From assembly GCF_902498995.1 (NCBI RefSeq), contig NZ_CABVLY010000014.1, positions 1 to 64,000 of the forward strand: a stretch of 64,000 bases of DNA, given 5' to 3'. Every line of letters starts with the position of its first letter. Position 1 is the stretch's first letter. Shown piece after piece: positions 1-9,200 of the stretch. The position numbers and the translations under genes are program-made. The DNA comes from Burkholderia anthina (GTDB lineage Bacteria > Pseudomonadota > Gammaproteobacteria > Burkholderiales > Burkholderiaceae). A model generated the notes under the pieces. That model was given only the letters and a program-made list of their open reading frames with translations, was not told the DNA's origin and ran no database searches.

Positions 1-87
1 GACCGCCTGTCGAGCGGCGGGCGCACGCCGCGCGCGACCCGCGACGATCCGCCCGGCCGCGCGCGCAGCGACGCCGTAGCGCCGTGA
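1..87 (+). CDS. Possible C-terminal tail of an upstream gene (partial)
   Basis: Frame 1 is open from the first base and ends at a TGA at 85-87, giving 28 residues rich in Arg, Asp and Pro. Such a charged, disordered tail is common in this genus. Nothing in it identifies a family, and the frame could be open by chance because stops are rare at this GC. The start, if real, lies outside the window. Confidence 0.25.
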   Translation, partial: DRLSSGGRTPRATRDDPPGRARSDAVAP

Positions 88-408
88 CCGCACCGCCCGG
101 CGTGTCGTGGTGCGTTGCGCAAACGCGCCGCGCCGCGCGGCCGCGAGCGTCCTCACGCGCGGTTCGCCTTGCAGTCCCCGTCATCGATTCCGATAATAGC
201 GACGCGGTGCACAATCGATCGAGAATGGCGTCGTCGTGACGCCGTTACGGCGGCTGAGCCGCCTTCGCCAGCCGCCCGGCTGACGCGCAAGCCGCAATAT
301 TCAGATAATTGAACGGTTTGCGATGAAACCGCCCGCGGCCACCCGGCGGGACGGTCGTCGACGGGTTCGTCGACGAAGCGTCCGATTTCTGTTTTGAGAG
401 TGAAAGCC
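88..408. other. Intergenic region upstream of the first LysR gene
   Basis: About 320 bases with no supported gene. The open frames here are short and arginine-rich, with no ribosome binding site. The stretch at about 180-310 is less GC-rich than its surroundings and probably carries the promoter of the LysR gene starting at 409, but I cannot assign -35 and -10 boxes with confidence. Confidence 0.4.
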
Positions 409-1410
409 ATGTTGAAGAAGCAACTGTTTGCAGACCGACTCCTCGCGCAGATGCCGTCGTTGCGGGCGCTGCGGTGTTTCGTGACGGCGGCGCGCTACGA
501 GAGCTTCACTCAGGCGGCCGAGGTGCTGTGCGTGACGCAGGCGGCGATCAGCCGGCAGATCAAGGAACTCGAGGATTCGCTGGACGTCGCGCTGTTCGAG
601 CGTACCGGCCGGCATATCGCGCTGACGGACGCGGGACGCATTCTCTACAACGCGTCGTACCTGTCGATCATGAACATCGCCGAGGCGGCGGAAGCGGTGC
701 GCCGGACCGACAAGCATGCGCTGATGGTTTGCGTGTCGCATACGTTCTCGGCGCTGTGGCTGTCGTCGCGGCTGCCCGCGTTTCGCGAGCAGTTTCCGGA
801 CATCCGGCTGCACGTGATCGTGACCGAGCATTTCATGGAGCTGGACGGGCTCATCGAGCCCGACGTGATCATCACGAAGAACCCGCCGCGCGAGCCCGAG
901 TTCGAAGCCGAGCCGCTGTTTCACGACATCGTCTATCCGGTGTGCAGCCCGTCGTTTCACGAGCGGTATTTTCATGGCCGGTCGCTGAAGCCGCTGGACC
1001 TGCTGTCCAGTCCGACCCTGAACCTGTCGATGCTCGGCCGCGCGCAGGTGTGCGAGCACGTCGACTGGCGCGTGTGGCGCAACTGGTTCCAACAAAGCGA
1101 CGGCACCGATACGATGACCGAGAACAAGTATCTGGAAAGCAACGACTACCGGCTGCTGGTCGCGCAGGCCGAGGGCGGCGAGGGGACGCTGCTCGGCTGG
1201 CATCATCTCGTGCACCGGCAGATCGAGAAAGGCATGCTCGTGCGGCCGGTACAGGACGTGCTGGTGTTTCACGATCGCCATCATTACCTGATCACGCACC
1301 GCAATGCGCAGCCGCGCCCGGAGTACCGGCTGTTCCGGCAGTGGCTGAGCGACGAGGTCGGCGTGATGATGCGCGGCTGGCTCGATGCCGGCGTCGAGGC
1401 CGGTCAATAG
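409..1410 (+). CDS. LysR-family transcriptional regulator (GcvA-like)
   Basis: A 333-residue LysR-type regulator. The N-terminal winged helix-turn-helix (about residues 15-75) has the family pattern of one-helix aromatic repeats, 'TQAAISRQIKELE' and 'LFERTGR'. The rest is a periplasmic-binding-like effector domain. I chose the ATG at 409, after a weak GAGAG; a TTG 15 bases upstream is possible. It lies 184 bases ahead of a porin gene on the same strand, so it may control that gene, although LysR proteins more often act on divergent targets. The effector is unknown. The second LysR gene (2866) is of the same GcvA-like subgroup, so the porin lies between two related regulators. Confidence 0.85.
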   Translation: MLKKQLFADRLLAQMPSLRALRCFVTAARYESFTQAAEVLCVTQAAISRQIKELEDSLDVALFERTGRHIALTDAGRILYNASYLSIMNIAEAAEAVRRTDKHALMVCVSHTFSALWLSSRLPAFREQFPDIRLHVIVTEHFMELDGLIEPDVIITKNPPREPEFEAEPLFHDIVYPVCSPSFHERYFHGRSLKPLDLLSSPTLNLSMLGRAQVCEHVDWRVWRNWFQQSDGTDTMTENKYLESNDYRLLVAQAEGGEGTLLGWHHLVHRQIEKGMLVRPVQDVLVFHDRHHYLITHRNAQPRPEYRLFRQWLSDEVGVMMRGWLDAGVEAGQ

Positions 1411-1594
1411 CGCGCGACACCGGCGCCGGCCGTCGCCCGCCCGGCTCGCCGACGCCTGCATAACCAAAAGTATCGTATAAGCCGCAGGAAATGTTTCTGG
1501 CGGGCGCAATTTGGATTGATACGCTCCGAACTGCTTCAGCAGTGGTTTGCCAGGTTGGATAACAATCATCGCAACATTAGGTTCGGAGACCTGA

Positions 1595-2740
1595 ATGAAA
1601 CAGAAGATTCTCGCTTGCACGATCCTGTCCGCCGTCGCCGCGCCGGCGATCGCACAAAGTACCGTGACGCTCTACGGCTTGATCGACGAAGGGTTCAACT
1701 ATACGAACAACGTATCGGGCAAGAAAGTCTATGAACTCCAGAGCGGCTTCGTCCAGGGGAGCCGCTGGGGCCTGAAGGGCGCCGAGGATCTCGGCGCCGG
1801 CACGAAGGCCGTGTTCCAGCTGGAGAACGGCTTCGACGTCAACAGCGGCCGCCTCGGCCAGGGCGGGCTGATGTTCGGCCGCCAGGCGTACGTCGGCATT
1901 GCGTCGGACCGGTTCGGCACCGTGACGCTGGGCCGTCAGTACGACTCGGTCGTCGACTATCTCGCGCAGACGACCGCGAACGGCAGCTGGGGCGGCTACC
2001 TGTTCTCGCATCCGTACGACAACGACAACACGGACAACTCGTTCCGCGTGAACAACACGGTCAAGTACACGAGCCCGACGATCGCGGGCCTGCAGTTCGG
2101 CGGCACGTACAGCTTCAGCAACGGGACCGGCTTCGCGAACAACCGCCAGTTCAGCGCGGGCGTCCAGTACGTCATCGGCGACCTGCTGCTCGCCGCCGCG
2201 TACCTGCAGGCCGACCACCCGTCGTCGACGGCCGCCGGCGCGATCACCAACGCGGGCGACGAGAACTTCCTCGCCGACCGGCTGCGAATCTTCGGCGCGG
2301 GCGCGAGCTATACGTTCGGCAAGGCCAACGTCGGCATCTCGTACACGAACACGTACGTCGCGAATCCGCTCAGCTCGGGGTACGTCGGCGCGATCACGCC
2401 GTCGGCGGGGACGTTGTCGAGCCTGCGGTTCCAGAACGTCGAAATCAACGGCAAGTACCAGTTCACGCCCGCGTTCTTCGTCGGCGCGATGTACGCCTAT
2501 ACGCGTGCCGACTTCAACGCGACGGGCGGCAAGCAGCACCCGAACTACCAGAGCGCGGGGCTGATGGCCGACTACTTCCTGTCGAAGCGGACCGACGTGT
2601 ACGTGCAGGGCGCCTATCAGCACGTCGGCGGCGATCGCACCGGGACCGTGCTGGATGTCGCCTACGTGCCGGGCGCGGACGGCGTATCGTCCGGCAGCAA
2701 TCAGATCGTTGCGCGCGTCGCGCTGCGGCACAAGTTCTGA
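1595..2740 (+). CDS. Outer membrane porin (Burkholderia trimeric porin family)
   Basis: A 381-residue general porin expected to form a 16-stranded beta-barrel trimer in the outer membrane for diffusion of small solutes. It has a classic signal peptide with a basic start, hydrophobic core and AIA-Q cleavage site near residue 20. The mature start is 'STVTLYGLIDEG'. The motif 'SRWGLKGAEDLG' occurs near residue 55, and the protein ends in a terminal Phe (HKF), as needed for BAM-dependent assembly. The ATG at 1595 follows a GGAG about 7 bases upstream. Flanking LysR genes and the Rieske oxygenase downstream suggest uptake of the substrate of that oxygenase, but this is context only. Confidence 0.9.
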   Translation: MKQKILACTILSAVAAPAIAQSTVTLYGLIDEGFNYTNNVSGKKVYELQSGFVQGSRWGLKGAEDLGAGTKAVFQLENGFDVNSGRLGQGGLMFGRQAYVGIASDRFGTVTLGRQYDSVVDYLAQTTANGSWGGYLFSHPYDNDNTDNSFRVNNTVKYTSPTIAGLQFGGTYSFSNGTGFANNRQFSAGVQYVIGDLLLAAAYLQADHPSSTAAGAITNAGDENFLADRLRIFGAGASYTFGKANVGISYTNTYVANPLSSGYVGAITPSAGTLSSLRFQNVEINGKYQFTPAFFVGAMYAYTRADFNATGGKQHPNYQSAGLMADYFLSKRTDVYVQGAYQHVGGDRTGTVLDVAYVPGADGVSSGSNQIVARVALRHKF

Positions 2741-2865
2741 GTGCCGTCGAGCGCCGGTCTCCGGAGCGGCCGGCGCGACGGCCGCTCCACGACGCATGGC
2801 CGGCGGTCGATGACGGATTGGCCGCTTGATAGAATCCGCCTAACCTCGAACGACTGGTCCGTCAG

Positions 2866-3792
2866 ATGAAACCTGCGTCGGCAACCCCCAAAGGCTATCG
2901 GCGGCTCATCCCGTCCGTGACGGCGCTCGTCGAATTCGAGGCGGTCGCCCGCCTCGGCAGCTTCACGCTCGCCGCGCACGAGCTCGGCGTCACGCAGGCC
3001 GCGGTGAGCCGGCAGGTCAAGTTCCTCGAGGAGATGCTCGGCCAGCGGCTGTTCCTGCGGTTGCATCGCTCGATCGCGCTGACGGACGAAGGCGCCGCGT
3101 TGTACCGCGTGGTGGCCGAGTCGATGCAGAAGATCGCCGGCGTGTTCGACCGCCTGACGAGCGGCCCGATCCGGCAGGAACTCGTCGTCGCGGCGACCGC
3201 CGCGTTCTCGCATTTCCGGCTGCTGCCGCGGCTCGCCGCGCTGAAGGCCGCGCAGCCCGAGTTGCAGCTGCGCCTCGCGACGCTGATGTTTACCGCCGAT
3301 CTTCGCCACAACGAAATCGATGTCGCGGTGCGCTACGGGAACGGCCGCTGGGCCGACGGCACGGCGATCCGGCTGTTCGACGAAGCCGTCTTTCCCGTCT
3401 GCTCGCCGGCGTGGCTGCAGCGGCACGGCACGCCTGAATCGCTGGCGGAGCTCGCCGCCGTCACGCTCGTGGAATCCGATTCGACGTCGGAGGGCTGGAT
3501 GGGCTGGGAGGCGTGGTTCCATGCCGCGGGCTTCCGGCCCGACCGATTGAATTTCGCGCTGCGGTGCAGCCTGTACACCGACGCGATCGACGCCGCCCGA
3601 TATGATCACGGCGTCGCGCTGGGCTGGGGGCGGCTCGTCCAGGACCTGCTCGACGCGGGCGAACTCGTGCGGCTGCCGATCGCATCCTTGCCGATGACGG
3701 ACGCCTATTACATCGTGGTGCCGCACGGCAAGACGATCACGCCGGCGATCGACGGGCTCGTCGCGTGGCTGCGCGCGGACGCCCAGGGCTGA
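2866..3792 (+). CDS. LysR-family transcriptional regulator (GcvA-like)
   Basis: A 308-residue LysR regulator. The HTH (about residues 20-75) shows 'GVTQAAVSRQVKFLE' and 'FLRLHRSIALTDEG', and a substrate-binding domain follows. It starts at an ATG at 2866 and is followed after 153 bases by the Rieske oxygenase gene on the same strand. The oxygenase promoter carries a perfect inverted repeat (3855-3874) that could be this protein's operator. The link is inferred from position. A weak -10-like TAGAAT lies at 2830-2835. Confidence 0.88.
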   Translation: MKPASATPKGYRRLIPSVTALVEFEAVARLGSFTLAAHELGVTQAAVSRQVKFLEEMLGQRLFLRLHRSIALTDEGAALYRVVAESMQKIAGVFDRLTSGPIRQELVVAATAAFSHFRLLPRLAALKAAQPELQLRLATLMFTADLRHNEIDVAVRYGNGRWADGTAIRLFDEAVFPVCSPAWLQRHGTPESLAELAAVTLVESDSTSEGWMGWEAWFHAAGFRPDRLNFALRCSLYTDAIDAARYDHGVALGWGRLVQDLLDAGELVRLPIASLPMTDAYYIVVPHGKTITPAIDGLVAWLRADAQG

Positions 3793-3854
3793 CGCGGTTG
3801 CGCGCCGCCCGTTTCGCATGATCCCAGGTAATGCCAGAACGAAAATAAAGCGCG

Positions 3855-3883
3855 TTGACGCTCTTTTTCGTCAATCCAATACT
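3855..3883 (+). promoter_or_regulatory. Promoter of the Rieske oxygenase with overlapping inverted repeat
   Basis: TTGACG at 3855-3860 (5/6 to the sigma70 -35 box) is followed after exactly 17 bases by AATACT at 3878-3883 (4/6 to the -10 box). The -35 box is also the left arm of a perfect inverted repeat, TTGACG-N8-CGTCAA (3855-3874). A regulator bound there would cover the -35 region, and the LysR gene just upstream is the obvious candidate. Start-site assignment is by pattern only. Confidence 0.5.
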
Positions 3884-3945
3884 GAAATCACAGCGGGAAT
3901 TTCCGAAGCCGCGCGATTCCATCAACACAGGATTGGAGAAAGACG

Positions 3946-5202
3946 ATGTCTGGAGTGCATGTCAAGACGCATGGGGATCTGATTCGCAGCCGCCAGCCGG
4001 GGCACGGGATGCCCGGCGAGCTGTTCGGCCGTCAGGACGTGTTCGAAACGGATGTCGACGTCTTTTTCTCGAAGCACTGGATTCTGGTCGGCGTGACCGC
4101 CGACGTGCCGGAGCCGGGCGACGTGTCGACCGTCGATATCGGCAAGTCGTCGATCCTCATCGTGCGCGACGACGACGAAAACGTCCGCGCCTACCGGAAC
4201 GTGTGCCGCCACCGCGGCGCGCGGCTGAAGGAAGCGGGGAAGTCGACGGTCGGCATGCTTGTGTGTCCTTATCATCAATGGACCTACGATCTCGACGGCT
4301 CGCTGCGCCACGCGACGCACATGGGCAAGGACTTCGATGCGAAATGCCGCAGCCTGATTCCGGTGCACACGCGCATCGTCGGCACGCACATCTTCGTGTG
4401 CCTCGCCGACGATCCGCCGGCCGACATCGCGAAGCTCGAGGAAACGATGGTGCCGCGCTTCGCACCGTACGACCTGCAAAATACGAAGATCGCGTTCGAG
4501 CAGGAGATCATCGAGAACGGCAACTGGAAGCTGGTGATCGAGAACAACCGCGAGTGCTATCACTGCGCGGGCACGCACCCCGAGCTGACCGCGTCGTTCC
4601 TGCCCGAGGATTTCGGCTTCTGCCCGGAAAACCTGACGGAAGCGCAGCTTCAGGCGTTCGAAGAATACAAGGCGCGCAATGCCGTCTGCCAGACGAACTG
4701 GGAGAACGAAGGCTTCATCGGCGCGACCGTCGAATGGCTCGACGAGGACGCCGTCACGCAGTTCCGCACGCAGCAGCTCGTGATCGCCGGCGAGGGCGAA
4801 TCGCAGACGATGAGCACCAAGGTGGCGAGCACGAAGCTGTTCGGCAACCTGCAGCGGCGCGATCTCGGCGATGCGCACTTGTGGACGCACAACTCGTGGA
4901 CCCACGTGATGAGCGATCACGCGGTGATTTCGTACATCATCCCGCTCGCGCCGGACAGAACGCTCGTCCGCACGAAATGGCTCGTGCATGCGGACGCGGT
5001 CGAAGGTGTCGATTACACGCTGTCGGATCTGACCGAAGTGTGGGTCGCGACGAATACGCAGGACAAGCACCTCGTCGAGATCACGCATGCGGGCACGCAG
5101 GATCCGGCGTATGCGCCGGGCGTGTTCTCGCCGTTCACGGAAGCCTATGTCGATCAGTTCTCGCGCTGGTATGCGGCGCGGTTGAATGCGCATGGGGTTT
5201 GA
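3946..5202 (+). CDS. Rieske non-haem iron oxygenase, alpha subunit (quaternary-ammonium oxygenase type)
   Basis: A 418-residue ring-hydroxylating-type oxygenase subunit. The Rieske [2Fe-2S] ligands are C87 and H89 ('CRHRG') and C107 and H110 ('CPYHQW'). The mononuclear iron ligands are H206, H211 and probably D373. The residue that bridges the two metal sites is E203 ('NRECYHC') rather than the usual Asp. A Glu here is known from carnitine oxygenase CntA, and this sequence resembles GbcA, StcD and CntA overall. Likely substrates are therefore betaines (glycine betaine, stachydrine, carnitine) undergoing N-demethylation or C-N cleavage. No reductase gene is nearby, so electrons must come from a partner encoded elsewhere. 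A GGAG precedes the ATG at 3946. Confidence 0.85.
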   Translation: MSGVHVKTHGDLIRSRQPGHGMPGELFGRQDVFETDVDVFFSKHWILVGVTADVPEPGDVSTVDIGKSSILIVRDDDENVRAYRNVCRHRGARLKEAGKSTVGMLVCPYHQWTYDLDGSLRHATHMGKDFDAKCRSLIPVHTRIVGTHIFVCLADDPPADIAKLEETMVPRFAPYDLQNTKIAFEQEIIENGNWKLVIENNRECYHCAGTHPELTASFLPEDFGFCPENLTEAQLQAFEEYKARNAVCQTNWENEGFIGATVEWLDEDAVTQFRTQQLVIAGEGESQTMSTKVASTKLFGNLQRRDLGDAHLWTHNSWTHVMSDHAVISYIIPLAPDRTLVRTKWLVHADAVEGVDYTLSDLTEVWVATNTQDKHLVEITHAGTQDPAYAPGVFSPFTEAYVDQFSRWYAARLNAHGV

Positions 5203-5752
5203 GGGGGCGGGCTGGAATGAAAAGGAGGGCGCCGGGGCGGGTCGCGCAGGTGTCCTGACGGCAGATCCGGCCGGGCAGGACCGGCTGCGCACGGCGGCGG
5301 CTCCGCTCAGCCGGTCCGCCGCATTTGGCCGACATGGCGCGATGGTTCGCGATCCTCTGCGCGGGCCGGTTCATCCCGCGCCGCATGCGTCGACAGGATG
5401 CAGGCGCGTTCGGGTTTCGCGCCGACCGGGACCGAGGCGATTCCGGACCCAACCGGCACGGTCGTGTCGATCGCGCCGTTCCGGCATCCGCACCGCCATC
5501 GCAACACGTTGCGACGGGATTCGCCGATTTCAGAATTGAAATCTCGATTTCATCCCTGAGCCGGCACGGGATCGGATCGCGCGTCCGGCCACCGTCCATC
5601 AACGCCGTCCGTCCGGTCGGCGACGTGGCCTGCTTTTTGCATCACCGGAGCGACATGCTCGATGTCCGCTCGTCCGGCCGGTCGTTCCGCACGGAACGAA
5701 ACGAACCCGGCAGCTCGACGGACGGCCCGCTTTCCAATCGTAAGGTGATGCA
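5203..5752. other. Intergenic region with a clustered GATTTC inverted repeat
   Basis: About 550 bases without a supported gene; the open frames in it are arginine-rich and look like noise. One local signal stands out. At 5526-5543 there is a perfect inverted repeat GATTTC-N6-GAAATC, followed at 5546-5551 by a third GATTTC in direct orientation. This AT-richer patch lies about 200 bases upstream of the small candidate gene at 5753 and could be an operator. Confidence 0.35.
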
Positions 5753-5956
5753 ATGACAGGCTACGGCAAACGACACCCGGTATCCGGGAACGACGCGCAT
5801 CGCGTTGTGCGGGAACACGCGACGGACGCGAATCCATCTGCCATGACATCCGGAGGCTTCGGCGAACGACGCCGCGAGGCGAACTGGGCCTGGGCGAAAG
5901 GCGCGACAGGCTACGACTGGATGGATCACGCACCGCTTTTCGACCCCCGAGACTGA
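5753..5956 (+). CDS. Small hypothetical protein, 67 residues
   Basis: A short candidate gene supported by context, not homology. AAGGTG at 5742-5747 sits 5 bases before the ATG, and a perfect 9-bp hairpin begins 8 bases after the stop. The predicted product has no membrane segment or signal peptide. Its C-terminal third is Trp- and aromatic-containing ('WAWAKGATGYDWMDH') and unlike the Arg/Ala/Pro-rich noise of shadow frames. I do not recognise a family. It could still be chance. Confidence 0.4.
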   Translation: MTGYGKRHPVSGNDAHRVVREHATDANPSAMTSGGFGERRREANWAWAKGATGYDWMDHAPLFDPRD

Positions 5957-5963
5957 TCCTGTC

Positions 5964-5990
5964 GCGCGCCCGGCCGTGGCACGGGCGCGC
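5964..5990 (+). terminator. Hairpin after the small gene
   Basis: A perfect 9-bp stem, GCGCGCCCG / CGGGCGCGC, with a 9-base loop. There is no T tract, so if it terminates transcription it is not a textbook intrinsic terminator. Its position right after the 5956 stop supports that small gene. Confidence 0.45.
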
Positions 5991-6220
5991 CGTGTGTCCG
6001 CCAACGCCCGGCCGGCTCCTCGTTTCCGCTTGGTCGGCTGGATACCATTCATCGTCGCGACGGTTATAGCGGCCCTCGGGCGATATGGCGAACATGTCGA
6101 CTGGCGAAAGCCGGGACGATGCAACCGCGAATGACCGATGCGACGATCCGCACGCCGCCCAGTGAAGCAGGCGGGTGGCGGACGGCGCGTCGGCGTGCTT
6201 AATTCAACTCTTCACTATCC

Positions 6221-9200
6221 ATGGCTGCCGTGACGCCCACCCCCATCCAGTCCATCCTGATCGCGAACCGCTCGGAAATCTCGATCCGCGTGATGCGTGC
6301 CGCCGCCGAACTGAACATGCGTACGGTGGCGGTGTATTCGAAGGAAGACCGCCTCGCGCTGCATCGCTTCAAGGCGGACGAAAGCTACCTGATCGGCGAG
6401 GGCAAGAAGCCGCTCGCCGCGTATCTCGACATCGACGACATCCTGCGCGTCGCGCGCCAGGCCAACGTCGACGCGATCCATCCCGGCTACGGCTTCCTGT
6501 CCGAGAACCCCGAGTTCGCGCAAGCCGTGATCGACGCCGGCATCCGCTGGATCGGCCCGTCGCCCGACGTGATGCGCACGCTCGGCAACAAGGTGGCCGC
6601 GCGCAATGCGGCGATCGCGGCCGGCGTGCCCGTGATGCCTGCAACCGCGCCGCTGCCGGACGATCTCGATGCGTGCCGCGCGCTGGCCGCGGCAGTCGGC
6701 TATCCGCTGATGCTGAAGGCGAGCTGGGGCGGCGGCGGACGCGGGATGCGCGTGCTCGAGAACGAACGCGACCTGGAGACGCTGCTGCCCGTCGCGCGGC
6801 GCGAGGCGCTGGCCGCGTTCGGCAACGACGAGGTGTACGTCGAGAAGCTCGTGCGCAATGCGCGTCACGTCGAGGTGCAGGTGCTCGGCGACCTGCACGG
6901 CACGGTCGTGCATCTGTACGAGCGCGACTGCACGGTGCAGCGGCGCAACCAGAAGGTCGTCGAGCGTGCGCCGGCGCCGTACCTCGATCACGACGGCCGG
7001 CAAGCGCTGTGCGAATCCGCGCTGCGCCTGATGCGCGCGGTCGGCTATACGCATGCGGGCACCGTCGAATTCCTGATGGACGCCGACACCGGCCAGTTCT
7101 ACTTCATCGAGGTGAACCCGCGCATCCAGGTCGAGCACACGGTGACGGAGATGATCACCGGCATCGACATCGTGAAGGCGCAGATCCGCATCACCGAAGG
7201 CGGCCGGATCGGCCTCGCCGAAGACGCGACGGACGGCGCCGGCGCGCTCGTCGCGCGCGCGGCCGGCGTGCCGGAACAGCACGCGATTCCGCTGAACGGC
7301 AACGCGCTGCAATGCCGGATCACGACCGAAGATCCGGAGAACGACTTCCTGCCCGACTACGGGCGGCTCACGGCCTATCGCAGCGCGGCGGGCTTCGGCG
7401 TGCGTCTCGATGCCGGCACTGCGTATGGCGGCGCGGTGATCACGCCGTACTACGACTCGCTGCTCGTCAAGGTGACGACCTGGGCGCCGACAGCCGCCGA
7501 ATCGATTCACCGGATGGATCGCGCGTTGCGCGAGTTCCGGATTCGCGGCGTCACGTCGAACCTGCAGTTCCTCGAGAACGTGATCAATCACCCGGCCTTC
7601 ATCGCCGGCGACGTGACGACACGCTTCATCGACAAGACGCCGGAGCTGCTCGCATTCGCGAAGCGCGGCGACCGCGCGACGAAGCTGCTGCGCTATCTCG
7701 GCGAGCTGAGCGTGAACGGCAACCCGGAGATGAAGGGCCGCACGCTGCCGGCGCTGCCGTTGCAAAAACCGGTGCTGCCGAAGGTCGATACGGCGGTGGC
7801 GATTCCGGCCGGCACGCGCGATCGCCTGCGCGCGCTCGGCCCGGAGAAGTTCGCAAGCTGGATGCTCGACCAGAAGCAGGTGCTGCTGACGGATACGACG
7901 ATGCGCGACGCGCACCAGTCGCTGTTCGCGACGCGCATGCGCACGGCCGACATGCTGCCGGTCGCGCCGTTCTACGCGCGCGAGCTGTCGCAACTGTTCT
8001 CGCTCGAATGCTGGGGCGGTGCGACCTTCGACGTCGCGCTGCGCTTCCTGAAGGAAGACCCGTGGGAGCGGCTCGCGCTGCTGCGCGAACGCGTGCCGAA
8101 CATCCTGTTCCAGATGCTGCTGCGCGGCTCGAACGCGGTCGGTTACACGAACTACGCGGACAACGTCGTGCGCTTCTTCGTGCAGCAGGCCGCCAGTGCC
8201 GGCGTCGACGTGTTCCGCGTGTTCGACTCGCTGAACTGGGTGCGCAACATGCGCGTGGCGATCGACGCGGTGGGCGAGAGCGGGATGCTGTGCGAAGGCG
8301 CGATCTGCTACACCGGCGACCTGTTCGACACGTCGCGTTCGAAGTACGACCTCAAATACTACGTCGGCATCGCGCGCGAACTGCAGAAAGCCGGCGTGCA
8401 CGTGCTCGGCATCAAGGACATGGCCGGCATCTGCCGTCCGCAGGCGGTCGCGACGCTCGTGAAGGCGCTCAAGGAAGAAACCGGGCTGCCGGTGCATTTC
8501 CATACGCACGACACGAGCGGGATCGCCGCGGCGTCGGTGCTCGCGGCGGTCGGTGCGGGCTGCGACGCGGTGGACGGCGCGCTCGATGCGATGAGCGGCC
8601 TCACGTCGCAGCCGAACCTGTCGAGCATCGCGGCCGCGCTGGCCGGCAGCGAACGCGACCCGGGGCTGGATCAGGATCGCCTGCACGAAGCGTCGATGTA
8701 CTGGGAAGGCGTGCGCCGCTACTACGCGCCGTTCGAATCGGAGATCCGCGCGGGCACGGCCGACGTCTACCGTCACGAGATGCCGGGCGGCCAGTACACG
8801 AACCTGCGCGAGCAGGCGCGCTCGCTCGGCATCGATCATCGCTGGACCGAGGTGTCGCGCGCGTATGCGGACGTCAACCGCTTGTTCGGCGACATCGTGA
8901 AGGTCACGCCGACGTCGAAGGTGGTCGGCGACATGGCGCTGATGATGGTCGCGAACGATCTCGCCGTGGACGACGTGCGCAACCCGGCCAAGGACATCGC
9001 GTTCCCCGAGTCGGTCGTGTCGCTGTTCAAGGGCGAGCTGGGCTTCCCGCCCGATGGCTTCCCGGCGGAGCTGTCGCGCAAGGTGCTCAAGAGCGAGCCG
9101 CCGGCGCCGTATCGCCCCGGCGACCAGATTCCGCCGGTCGATCTCGACGCGGCGCGCCGGCAGGCCGAGGCCGCGTGCGAGCAGCCGCTGGACGACCGGC

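Noticed and set aside
5325-5756. A 143-codon plus-strand frame upstream of the small gene
   Set aside because: No ribosome site, arginine- and serine-rich composition, no motif. It overlaps the better-supported small gene.
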